Below are positions 1-5,490 of a stretch of DNA of 5,490 nt, one piece after another. The position numbers and the translations under genes were made by a program. The first letter of the stretch is position 1; each line of letters starts with the position of its first letter. Origin of the DNA: Planctomycetota bacterium (GTDB taxonomy: Bacteria; Planctomycetota; Planctomycetia; Pirellulales; UBA1268); the NCBI GenBank assembly GCA_027622795.1, contig JAQBZA010000242.1, positions 1-5,490 of the forward strand, written 5' to 3'. Below the pieces are notes generated by a model that had not been told where the DNA came from, did not search any database, and was given only the letters and a program-made list of their open reading frames with translations.

Positions 1-18
1 TTGGTCACGGCTGATGCC
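1..18 (-). pseudogene. In-frame coding remnant beyond the isomerase stop codon
   Basis: Read on the minus strand in the isomerase frame, these bases give GISRDQ directly after the TAA at 21-19. Planctomycete members of this isomerase family, as I recall them, continue after PIMHAV with a GVSRDQ-like block and then a segment containing the KANH metal-ligand histidine. The match suggests that the gene originally ran on beyond the window edge and that the TAA is recent, an error, or read through. Only six codons are visible, so this rests on a short match and on memory of the family. Confidence 0.6.
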
Positions 19-1494
19 TTAGGTCACAGCGTGCATGATCGGCCTCTGTTTTGTGGTCGCCTCGAGCCGACGTTGCGTTTCTGCGTCTGGTAGAGCGATT
101 ACCGCGGCCCGGCCGATGTCCATCATTAGTCGCTCCGCTGTGCCGGTACCATCCACCCAGATTCGACTCCACACGATTTCCCCCGGCTTGCTCACGCCGG
201 CCAAGGTACTGCCTCCGAGCCGGAAATACATCGGTGGCTGTCGGAAACCCTGGGCACCCTTCCACCCGCCCACAAAGTGAGAAGGGGGCGCAGCCCCTGA
301 AATCTCGAATACCCACACCCACTGATCGGTCGTGCCCGACGCATCCCAGTCGCCCCAGCGAATATCGTGGAGGGTGTTTTCCACCGGCTGGCCGAGGGCC
401 TCATGAACCCTCTGCGTAAGGAGCCCATCGAGCCCCGCACATTCGTCGACCTCGTTGAAGTGCACGAGTGGCTTTCCCTTCCACAGTGTCTTTTTCGAAC
501 CGACCGCGGTGACCGGGGGCCGTCGTGAATCATTGAGCATTCCCTCGACTAGATCACTCGCCGGGAGGAGGTCTTTGAGCCCCTGCTGGTACTGAATGCC
601 GATCGCATCGCACCCGAAGCGGTCGGCAATGCGTACCGCGGCAACATACATCTTGCACTGCAGCAGCACTTGGGATCGCGTGAGGTCATGGTCTTCGTTA
701 CGCCCAAAATGAAACCGCATCCCTGCCTTCTCGAGCCAGCGCAGGATATCGCGGGCCTCCGCATCGCTCACCTCCATCGTGGCGTGGTAGAGAGCGGATT
801 GACTGAGTCGCTCCTTGAAGACGCCTGTCGTGTGCAGCAGACGATCAGGGATGATCGCGTTGAACATCCCCATGCATCCCTCATCAAACACACCCATCAG
901 GGCCTTGCGCTCAACGAGGGCAGCAGCAACCGCTTCCCCGATGGCTGCGACCTTGGTCGGGATGCGGACCTGATCGACTGGAGTCACGTGGCTTGTATCG
1001 TGGTGCACGGTGCGGCGACTGAGCCAAGCCTGGAGATGGCGATTGAAGCTCGGCGCAGAAAAATCATCCGCCCAGAGAGTTGAGTAGGGAACGCCCGCCT
1101 TGGTGAGCGAACCATTGAGGTTCAGCATGCCGACGAGACCCGGCCACTGTCCCGACCAGTTGGCCACGGTGAGGATCGGCCCGCGGTGCGTGGTCAGCCC
1201 CGGCAGTACGTGATTGGAATACTGCCAGACCGCTTCGGCCACAACGAGTGGCACTCCGGGATCGATCGTGCGGAACACATCCAGGCCCTCGCGGGCACTG
1301 GCGATGAAGCCGTGACCACGCGATCGGGACTCGCTATGGCCACGCACCAGTTTCCAGTCGGCAGCGGCAAACGCCGCACGGAGCGCGTTCTCAAGTGCTT
1401 TTTGCGCGGGCCAGCAGACACGGTTGGCCTCCTCACGCAGGTCCCCGCTTGCGACGAGCACCGCCGCGCGGTCATTCTTTCTCAGGGCTGCCAT
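19..1494 (-). CDS. L-fucose/L-arabinose isomerase-family protein, apparently truncated by an in-frame stop
   Basis: This is a 491-residue cytoplasmic protein of the L-fucose isomerase family, metal-dependent aldose-ketose isomerases; the real sugar is unknown. Recognisable blocks are FDEGCMGM (203-210), CDAIGIQYQQGLKD (295-308), FNEVDECAGLDG (346-357), LHDIRWGD (375-382), ISGAAPPSHFVGG (398-410) and KPGEIVWSR (436-444). Aligned by eye to E. coli FucI, Glu348 matches metal ligand E337 (in ATEND) and Asp377 matches D361 (in FADVR). The third ligand, H528 in NNWGANH, should follow the PIMHAV block (485-490), but the frame stops one residue after it. Bases 18 to 1 then continue in frame as family-like sequence, so the product is probably truncated and may be inactive. 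The ATG at 1494 has AAGGA 5 nt upstream. The gene is divergent from the WD40 gene. Family assignment is firm; substrate and activity are not. Confidence 0.85.
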   Translation of the reverse strand: MAALRKNDRAAVLVASGDLREEANRVCWPAQKALENALRAAFAAADWKLVRGHSESRSRGHGFIASAREGLDVFRTIDPGVPLVVAEAVWQYSNHVLPGLTTHRGPILTVANWSGQWPGLVGMLNLNGSLTKAGVPYSTLWADDFSAPSFNRHLQAWLSRRTVHHDTSHVTPVDQVRIPTKVAAIGEAVAAALVERKALMGVFDEGCMGMFNAIIPDRLLHTTGVFKERLSQSALYHATMEVSDAEARDILRWLEKAGMRFHFGRNEDHDLTRSQVLLQCKMYVAAVRIADRFGCDAIGIQYQQGLKDLLPASDLVEGMLNDSRRPPVTAVGSKKTLWKGKPLVHFNEVDECAGLDGLLTQRVHEALGQPVENTLHDIRWGDWDASGTTDQWVWVFEISGAAPPSHFVGGWKGAQGFRQPPMYFRLGGSTLAGVSKPGEIVWSRIWVDGTGTAERLMMDIGRAAVIALPDAETQRRLEATTKQRPIMHAVT

Positions 1495-1499
1495 GCAAT

Positions 1500-1504
1500 T
1501 CCTT
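1500..1504 (-). promoter_or_regulatory. Ribosome binding site of the isomerase gene
   Basis: The minus strand reads AAGGA here, 5 nt before the ATG whose first base is at 1494. This supports that start codon. Confidence 0.6.
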
Positions 1505-1532
1505 CAGTGATCGATTCCCACAACGATTTGAA

Positions 1533-1540
1533 ACTATACT
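1533..1540. promoter_or_regulatory. Possible shared divergent -10 element
   Basis: The plus strand reads ACTATACT. This gives TATACT (1535-1540) facing the WD40 gene and TATAGT (1538-1533 on the minus strand) facing the isomerase gene. Each is one base from the sigma70 consensus TATAAT. The element lies near the middle of the 109-bp divergent gap and is the most AT-rich spot in it. Neither direction has a clear TTGACA-like -35 box at 16-18 bp. Planctomycete promoter rules are poorly known, so this is an inference from position and sequence. Confidence 0.35.
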
Positions 1541-1590
1541 ACTGGCCCGAACCCGATTGTCGGAAATGACGCCCGTCGTTTTGTGCTTGA

Positions 1591-1596
1591 GAGAGG
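1591..1596 (+). promoter_or_regulatory. Ribosome binding site of the WD40 gene
   Basis: GAGAGG lies 7 nt before the ATG at 1604. It overlaps the sequence downstream of an in-frame GTG at 1583, so it decides in favour of the ATG. That choice also puts the signal peptide at the exact N-terminus. Confidence 0.65.
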
Positions 1597-1603
1597 TGTA
1601 CCA

Positions 1604-3208
1604 ATGCGTTCTGCTTTTCTGCCGGTGATCCCGGTGATCATTGTTTCGTTGGCCGTGGCATCGCGGGGAATCGCCGCCGATCCGCCCGCCCCAGCGGCAA
1701 AACTTGATGCCTTTGGCCGCTGGGTCATTGCGGCTGATTTCGCTGCTGATGGGTCGACTTTGGTGACCGCCGGTGGCGAAAGCCTGCTCTACCGTGCGGG
1801 CGATGTGGTCGTCTGGAAGACCGACGGAACGCGTGTTGGTGATCTCGCCGGACATCCGACCGCTGTATGGGCTGTCAGGATTTCACGGGATGGAAAATTG
1901 GCCGCGACAGCGGGCTATGACGGGCTTGTCAAACTCTGGGACTATTCGGCCCGCACGCTCAAGAGTGATCTGAAGAAGCACAAGGGCTGGGTCCGGGCTC
2001 TCGATTTCTCGCCCGATGGCACCAAACTCGCGACAGCCGGAGAAGACGGAACCGTCATCCTCTGGAATACAGCGGATGGCAGTGAGATCAAGACGCTGGC
2101 GGCCCATGCTGGGGCAGTGACGGCCATCGAGTTCTCACCAGATGGTGCCGCGCTGGCCACAGGTGGTGGAGACAAGGTTGTCAAGCTGTGGGACGTTGGT
2201 AGCGGTGCGGAGAAAGCCAAGCTCGAGGGGCATGGTGATGCGGTGTGGTCGGTTACGTTTGCGCCTGACGGCGCGAAGCTCGCGACGGCAGCCGCTGATC
2301 GGACAGTGAAGATTTGGAACGTTGCTGACAAGAAGGAACTGGCAACACTCAAAGGTCACAAAGACTGGGTGACGAGTGTGGCCTTTTCGTCGGACGGGGC
2401 CCGTCTGGTATCGGGGAGTCTTGATGGTGCGGTCAAATTCTGGGATGTGGCCGCCGCCGGCGAGCAGGAAGGGCCGGCCGCTGAAAAATCGAGTATTTGG
2501 TGCGTGTCATTTTCTCCGGATAACAAGCAGTTCCTCGTGGGAACACATAGTGGTGCAAAACTCATGGCCGTGCCAGCCGCCAAATTGTTGCCTCCCCCTC
2601 CACCGCCTCCGACTCCGGCGACCCCGCCTGCCGCGGCCATGCCGGCGAAGGGCTCACTGGCGGCAAAGCCACTCGTTCCGACCTCGTTTGTGAGTGCGGC
2701 CGGGGCGACCGGAGCCATCGCCAAGGATGGCATCGTTATGGTCACCGGCACCCTGGCCAAAGACACCTACACCCTCAAGGCGGTGGTTCCAGACGGCGGA
2801 GCGCCGCGGGCGATCCACCTGGAGGTTTTTCCTGATCCAAGTCTGCCTTCTCAGGGGCCCGGCCGGGCTGCGAACGGCAACTTCGTGGTCAGCACGTTCA
2901 GCGTGATGGCAGGAGTTCCCGGCAAGCCTGAGACACCAACGGCCATCACGTTTTCGGCGGCGAAAGCCGATTACGAGCAGCCCAATTTCACGGCGGCGGG
3001 AGCGATCGATGACAAGCCCGCCACAGGGTGGGCCATCTCAGGGGGTATCGGGAAGGAACACCAAGCCACGTTTGAGATTCCGAGCAACCTCGCGTTGCTT
3101 CCCGGTGCACCGCTGACGATCACGATCGACCAGCAGTATGATGATGGGCAGCACGCGGTGGGTAAGTTTCGCCTATCCCTGATGCAGGCCGAGGCGGCTG
3201 CACCATGA
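1604..3208 (+). CDS. Secreted seven-bladed WD40 repeat protein with planctomycete DUF1549/DUF1553-type C-terminal module
   Basis: This 534-residue protein is predicted to be exported. A signal peptide (1 to about 25) has Arg2, a hydrophobic core and a cleavage-like GIAA before DPP. About seven WD40 blades follow, near 35-74, 79-116, 120-157, 162-199, 204-241, 246-283 and a degenerate one at 291-325. Their strand-end signatures are LWDYS, LWNTA, LWDVG, IWNVA and FWDVA. They should fold into one beta-propeller used for protein binding. A proline-rich linker with seven consecutive prolines (330-336) leads to a C-terminal domain (about 357-530). That domain carries VFPDPSLPSQGPGRAANGNF, a DDKPATGWAI block and a TIDQQY...GKFRLS ending, the pattern I recall from the C-termini of planctomycete cytochrome-like DUF1549/DUF1553 proteins. 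No CxxCH haem motif is present. ATG 1604 is chosen for its good ribosome binding site. The gene is probably first in the rightward operon. Ligand and role are unknown. Confidence 0.9.
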   Translation: MRSAFLPVIPVIIVSLAVASRGIAADPPAPAAKLDAFGRWVIAADFAADGSTLVTAGGESLLYRAGDVVVWKTDGTRVGDLAGHPTAVWAVRISRDGKLAATAGYDGLVKLWDYSARTLKSDLKKHKGWVRALDFSPDGTKLATAGEDGTVILWNTADGSEIKTLAAHAGAVTAIEFSPDGAALATGGGDKVVKLWDVGSGAEKAKLEGHGDAVWSVTFAPDGAKLATAAADRTVKIWNVADKKELATLKGHKDWVTSVAFSSDGARLVSGSLDGAVKFWDVAAAGEQEGPAAEKSSIWCVSFSPDNKQFLVGTHSGAKLMAVPAAKLLPPPPPPPTPATPPAAAMPAKGSLAAKPLVPTSFVSAAGATGAIAKDGIVMVTGTLAKDTYTLKAVVPDGGAPRAIHLEVFPDPSLPSQGPGRAANGNFVVSTFSVMAGVPGKPETPTAITFSAAKADYEQPNFTAAGAIDDKPATGWAISGGIGKEHQATFEIPSNLALLPGAPLTITIDQQYDDGQHAVGKFRLSLMQAEAAAP

Positions 3209-3229
3209 CCACGATGTTGGATTCCTTTT

Positions 3230-3235
3230 GGAGAG
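3230..3235 (+). promoter_or_regulatory. Ribosome binding site deciding the start of the small membrane protein
   Basis: GGAGAG lies 8 nt before the ATG at 3244. The upstream in-frame ATG at 3205, which overlaps the WD40 stop, has only a weak GAGG about 10 nt away and would add 13 polar or charged residues before the membrane segment. Confidence 0.6.
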
Positions 3236-3243
3236 ATTTCCGT

Positions 3244-3780
3244 ATGAATGAATCATCGAATCGTTGGTTCGCCGCCATCATGGTATTGGCTGTTGGAATC
3301 GGTGTTGGCCGCATGCTGCTGCCGCCGCAGCCGCTTCCTCGGGCGTTTGCGATCACGTCGCAGGCCGATGAGACATTCGCAATCTGCACGGCTCCGATCG
3401 ATGTGGCCAATGGGATCGAAGGCATCTTCATCCTCGACTTCGCCACCGGCGATATCACCGGGGGTGTACTCAATGCCGCGTCGGGAATGTTTGCCACGTC
3501 ATATAAGTGGAATGTGCTTGGTGACCTCGGTTTCCAGCCCGGGCAGGCGAAGAACCCGAAGTTTCTGCTGGTGGCCGGTTCGGCGGAGCTCCGCCCCAAC
3601 CCCCGCATCGGTCGCCGCCCGCTGGCACCGTCGGTCATTTACGTCACCGACTGCACGACTGGGGCAACGGCCGCCTACGGGATTCCCTGGTCTCCCCAGC
3701 AGGCGAATGCCTCCGCACCTGTGATGAGTGAACTGGTTCCTTTGGATGTGGCGCGTCCGCGGGGCGCCGTAGCGCCGTGA
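3244..3780 (+). CDS. Planctomycete-type small membrane-anchored protein of unknown function
   Basis: This 178-residue protein starts MNESSNRW and then has a hydrophobic segment (about 8-26), either an uncleaved signal anchor or a signal peptide with a possible cleavage near residue 35 (RAFA). The rest should lie outside the cytoplasm. Visible blocks are ICTAPIDVANGIEGIFILDF (47-66), a TGDITGGVLNAASG turn, VLGDLGF, a KNPKFLLVAGSAELR stretch and SVIYVTDCTTGATAAYGIPW (130-149). This layout matches, from memory, a small conserved planctomycete family often annotated hypothetical. It has no catalytic motif I recognise, and its two cysteines (48 and 137) might pair if exported. ATG 3244 is preferred over ATG 3205 because of the GGAGAG site. 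It starts 35 bp after the WD40 gene, and its TGA shares one base with the thiS ATG, so it is probably co-transcribed with thiamine genes. Function unknown. Confidence 0.8.
   Translation: MNESSNRWFAAIMVLAVGIGVGRMLLPPQPLPRAFAITSQADETFAICTAPIDVANGIEGIFILDFATGDITGGVLNAASGMFATSYKWNVLGDLGFQPGQAKNPKFLLVAGSAELRPNPRIGRRPLAPSVIYVTDCTTGATAAYGIPWSPQQANASAPVMSELVPLDVARPRGAVAP
3763..3776 (+). other. Small GC-rich hairpin just upstream of the thiS start
   Basis: GGCGC-CGTA-GCGCC can form a 5-bp all-GC stem with a four-base loop, ending 3 nt before the thiS ATG at 3780. It lies in the last codons of the preceding gene, in the place where a ribosome binding site would be expected. None is evident there, which fits thiS translation depending on ribosomes arriving from upstream. 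A short GC stem in GC-rich DNA can also be chance. Confidence 0.3.
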
Positions 3781-4022
3781 TGTTGATGAGTGACCGAGCC
3801 CCAATTGCCGAACCGGCTGACTGTTTCGTCACGGTCAATGGCGAGATGCACCGCTTCGTGGCTGGTGGGTCAGCGTTGTCTGTTGTGCGTGACCTTGGGT
3901 TCGACGGGCGACCAATCGCGGTCGAGCTGAACGGGCAAGTCGTACCGCGAGCTGAACTCGACCGACGGGTGCTTGTGCATGGTGATCGCCTCGAAGTCGT
4001 CACGCTCGTTGGTGGTGGGTGA
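3780..4022 (+). CDS. thiS: Sulfur carrier protein ThiS
   Basis: This is the ubiquitin-like sulfur carrier for thiazole formation in thiamine synthesis. Its C-terminal glycine is adenylated by ThiF and turned into a thiocarboxylate that gives sulfur to ThiG. The 80-residue product shows a beta-grasp pattern: FVTVNG near the start, then a hydrophobic helix, IAVELNGQVV, and HGDRLEVVTLVGGG at the end. The required terminal Gly-Gly is intact. The N-terminus is about 12-14 residues longer than E. coli ThiS (66 aa). The start is uncertain: ATG 3780 overlaps the previous TGA by one base, ATG 3786 gives 78 residues, and GTG 3777 is also in frame. None has a clear ribosome binding site, so coupling to the upstream gene is likely. 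thiG follows 5 bp downstream. thiF is not visible. Confidence 0.93.
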   Translation: MLMSDRAPIAEPADCFVTVNGEMHRFVAGGSALSVVRDLGFDGRPIAVELNGQVVPRAELDRRVLVHGDRLEVVTLVGGG

Positions 4023-4027
4023 CACCA

Positions 4028-4867
4028 ATGATTCAAACCGCTGATTCCGCTCCCGCCGACACGCTTCGCATTGGCACGCTCACCCTGCGGAGTCGACTCG
4101 TGGTGGGTACGGGAAAATATGCAAGCTATGCCGAAATGGCTCGCTGTCTCGATGTATCGGGCACCGATTGCGTGACTGTTGCCGTGCGGCGGGAGCGTCT
4201 CATGAACGCCGCCGGTGAAAACATCCTCGATCACCTCGACGCCTCGCGCTACACGCTCCTACCAAACACCGCCGGCTGTTTTTCTGCTGATGATGCGGTT
4301 CGGGTGGCTCGGCTCGGCCGTGAACTCCTGCGCGATCTCGGTAATCCCGGGTCGGAGTGGGTGAAACTTGAGGTACTCGGTGACACCAAGACGCTCCTCC
4401 CCGACCCCGTTGGAACGCTTGACGCGACGGCCCGACTGGTGGAAGACGGCTTTGCCGTGCTCGTCTACTCGAGTGACGATCCGGTCATCGCCCGGCGGCT
4501 CAAAGATCTGGGTGCTGCGAGCGTGATGCCGGCCGGCAGCCCGATCGGCTCCGGACAGGGTATCCTCAATCCCAACAACCTCCGAATATGCATGGAGTAT
4601 CTCAAGGATGGAGATCCAGGCTACCCGGTAATCGTCGATGCCGGGGTCGGGACCGCCAGTGACGTGGCCGAAGCGATGGAACTCGGAGTGGACGGTGTCT
4701 TGCTGAACACGGCGATCGCCCATGCCGCCGACCCGCTGCGGATGGCAGGGGCCATGAAAGCGGCCTGCCATGCCGGCCGCGAAGCTTTTCTCGCCGGCCG
4801 CATGCCCCGCCGCCTCTATGCGACAGCCTCCAGCCCAGACGACGGAGTGATTGGGGGGAAGGCGTGA
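4028..4867 (+). CDS. thiG: Thiazole synthase ThiG
   Basis: ThiG condenses 1-deoxy-D-xylulose 5-phosphate, dehydroglycine and ThiS thiocarboxylate into the thiazole phosphate of thiamine, in the cytoplasm. The 279-residue product has the usual family length plus a short tail and is a TIM-type barrel. Diagnostic blocks are LVVGTGKY, CVTVAVRRERL, LPNTAGCFSADDAV, WVKLEVLGDTKTLLPD, MPAGSPIGSGQGI, VIVDAGVGTASD and GVDGVLLNTAIA. Lys113 in WVKLEV matches the Schiff-base lysine (K96 in B. subtilis). Glu115 and Asp204 match the other conserved active-site acids. ATG 4028 is chosen; it has a GGGTGA-like site 5 nt upstream, formed by the end of thiS. The in-frame GTG at 4019 would overlap thiS and add three residues. 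Its TGA shares one base with the hisF ATG. It should work with the adjacent ThiS, with ThiF encoded elsewhere. Confidence 0.96.
   Translation: MIQTADSAPADTLRIGTLTLRSRLVVGTGKYASYAEMARCLDVSGTDCVTVAVRRERLMNAAGENILDHLDASRYTLLPNTAGCFSADDAVRVARLGRELLRDLGNPGSEWVKLEVLGDTKTLLPDPVGTLDATARLVEDGFAVLVYSSDDPVIARRLKDLGAASVMPAGSPIGSGQGILNPNNLRICMEYLKDGDPGYPVIVDAGVGTASDVAEAMELGVDGVLLNTAIAHAADPLRMAGAMKAACHAGREAFLAGRMPRRLYATASSPDDGVIGGKA
4857..4862 (+). promoter_or_regulatory. Ribosome binding site of hisF inside thiG
   Basis: GGAAGG, preceded by more G residues (run of six at 4853-4858), lies 4 nt before the hisF ATG at 4867 and within the last codons of thiG. It supports independent or re-initiated translation of hisF. 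Confidence 0.5.
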
Positions 4868-5490
4868 TGCTGGCGAAGCGGATCATTCCCTGTCTCGACG
4901 TCGAGAAGGGCCGCGTCGTGAAGGGCACTCGATTTCTCGAACTCGTTGATGCCGGTGACCCGGTTGCCGTGGCGGCACGCTACGAGGCGGAAGGGGCCGA
5001 CGAACTTGTCTTTCTTGATATTACCGCCAGCCATGAGGGTCGGGCGATCATGCTTGATATCGTGCGCCGAGTGGCGGAGACGATCTTCATGCCGTTCACC
5101 GTCGGTGGCGGCATCCGCACCCTCGACGATGCTGTGCAGCTGATTCATGCTGGCGCTGAGAAGGTAAGCATCAACTCGGCGGCGGTTCGCACGCCTGGGC
5201 TCGTGACGGCGGTGGCCGACCGGCTCGGCAGCTGTGCGACCGTGGTCAACATCGACCCCAAGCGGGTAGTTCGCGACGGCCGCGAGGTGTGGGAGGTGTT
5301 CGTCAATGGTGGCCGCGTGCCAACGGGTTTGGAGGCAGTTGCCTGGGCGCGCGAGGTAGAGCAGCTTGGAGCCGGCGAGATCGTGCTGACCTGTATGGAT
5401 CGGGATGGCACTCGCGACGGCTACGATCTGGAGATCACGGCCGCCGTGAGTCGGGCCGTCGGCATTCCGGTGGTGGCCAGCGGCGGGGCG
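4867..5490 (+). CDS. hisF: Imidazole glycerol phosphate synthase cyclase subunit HisF, 3' end beyond the window
   Basis: HisF is the cyclase half of the HisH-HisF enzyme. It uses ammonia from HisH and PRFAR to make imidazole glycerol phosphate for histidine and AICAR for purines. The visible 208 residues begin MLAKRIIPCLDV and stay open to the window end; about 45-50 residues of a roughly 255-residue family are missing. The two catalytic aspartates known from T. maritima are at the same positions: Asp11 (PCLDV) and Asp130 (NIDPKR). The phosphate-binding VGGGIR (79-84) and KVSIN (99-103) blocks are present. The barrel-base ammonia gate is complete: Arg5, Glu46, Lys99 and Glu171 (GAGEI). The T. 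maritima AIDAKR block reads NIDPKR here, and TSID reads TCMD. The start overlaps the thiG stop by one base (TGATG). hisH or other his genes may follow outside the window. Confidence 0.96.
   Translation, partial: MLAKRIIPCLDVEKGRVVKGTRFLELVDAGDPVAVAARYEAEGADELVFLDITASHEGRAIMLDIVRRVAETIFMPFTVGGGIRTLDDAVQLIHAGAEKVSINSAAVRTPGLVTAVADRLGSCATVVNIDPKRVVRDGREVWEVFVNGGRVPTGLEAVAWAREVEQLGAGEIVLTCMDRDGTRDGYDLEITAAVSRAVGIPVVASGGA

Noticed and set aside
35..1083. Plus-strand open frames opposite the isomerase gene
   Set aside because: The minus-strand frame has clear family motifs throughout; the plus-strand translations are Arg/Pro/Ser-rich with no motifs.
1553..1563. CCGA-TTG-TCGG inverted repeat downstream of the putative forward -10
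   Set aside because: A four-base stem is too short to separate from chance in GC-rich DNA; it was not called an operator.
1583..1603. Upstream GTG start adding seven residues to the WD40 protein
   Set aside because: The GAGAGG site is placed for the ATG at 1604, and the longer form would put Glu and Arg in front of an otherwise clean signal peptide.
1942..2766. Two long antisense open frames (136 codons each) opposite the WD40 gene
   Set aside because: They are low-complexity Ala/Ser/Gly/Pro-rich translations typical of shadow frames opposite GC-rich coding DNA, with no recognisable domain and no start context.
3205..3243. ATG 3205 as start of the small membrane protein, overlapping the WD40 stop
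   Set aside because: It is possible as an ATGA overlap, but ATG 3244 has a much better GGAGAG site and places the hydrophobic anchor next to the N-terminus, as in related proteins I recall.
3209..3243. Possible terminator between the WD40 gene and the small membrane protein
   Set aside because: The 35-bp gap has no stable inverted repeat followed by T residues; it mainly holds the ribosome binding site of the next gene.
4853..4858. Run of six G near the end of thiG as a possible frameshift site
   Set aside because: thiG is full length with a normal C-terminus in the zero frame, and the run is better explained as part of the hisF ribosome binding region.
5152..5172. CTGAGAAGG resembling part of a TPP riboswitch (thi box)
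   Set aside because: It lies inside hisF at codons for the conserved AGAEKVSIN block, and no partner helices or second thi-box segment are nearby. None is seen upstream of thiS either.

Overview
The window looks like chromosomal DNA from a planctomycete, probably of the Pirellulales/Rhodopirellula kind. The base composition is GC-rich. Two proteins are of types I associate with this phylum: a secreted WD40 protein ending in the module found at the C-terminus of planctomycete DUF1549/DUF1553 proteins, and a small membrane-anchored protein of a planctomycete-type family of unknown function. These family assignments come from memory of the families, not from a search.

Layout: the left 1.5 kb carries one minus-strand gene for an L-fucose/L-arabinose isomerase-family protein. 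A 109-bp divergent intergenic region follows, holding a possible shared promoter core. Everything to the right is on the plus strand and tightly packed: the WD40 protein (1604-3208), the small membrane-anchored protein (3244-3780), thiS (3780-4022), thiG (4028-4867) and hisF (4867 to beyond the window). Junctions are 35 bp, a 1-base TGATG overlap, 5 bp and another 1-base TGATG overlap, so at least the last four genes are probably one translationally coupled operon.

Function: ThiS and ThiG supply the sulfur carrier and the synthase for the thiazole half of thiamine. HisF, with an unseen HisH, makes imidazole glycerol phosphate and AICAR in histidine synthesis. Neither thiF nor hisH lies in the visible part. 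The WD40 and small proteins are predicted to act outside the cytoplasm or at the membrane, and their link to the metabolic genes is unknown.

The most notable observation is at the left edge. The isomerase frame is closed by TAA at 19-21, yet the last 18 bases of the window continue in the same frame as GISRDQ, which fits the family's next conserved block. The stop falls before the expected third metal-ligand histidine, so the gene looks broken by a nonsense change, affected by a sequencing error, or read through. I found no CRISPR array, RNA gene, insertion sequence, riboswitch or convincing terminator.
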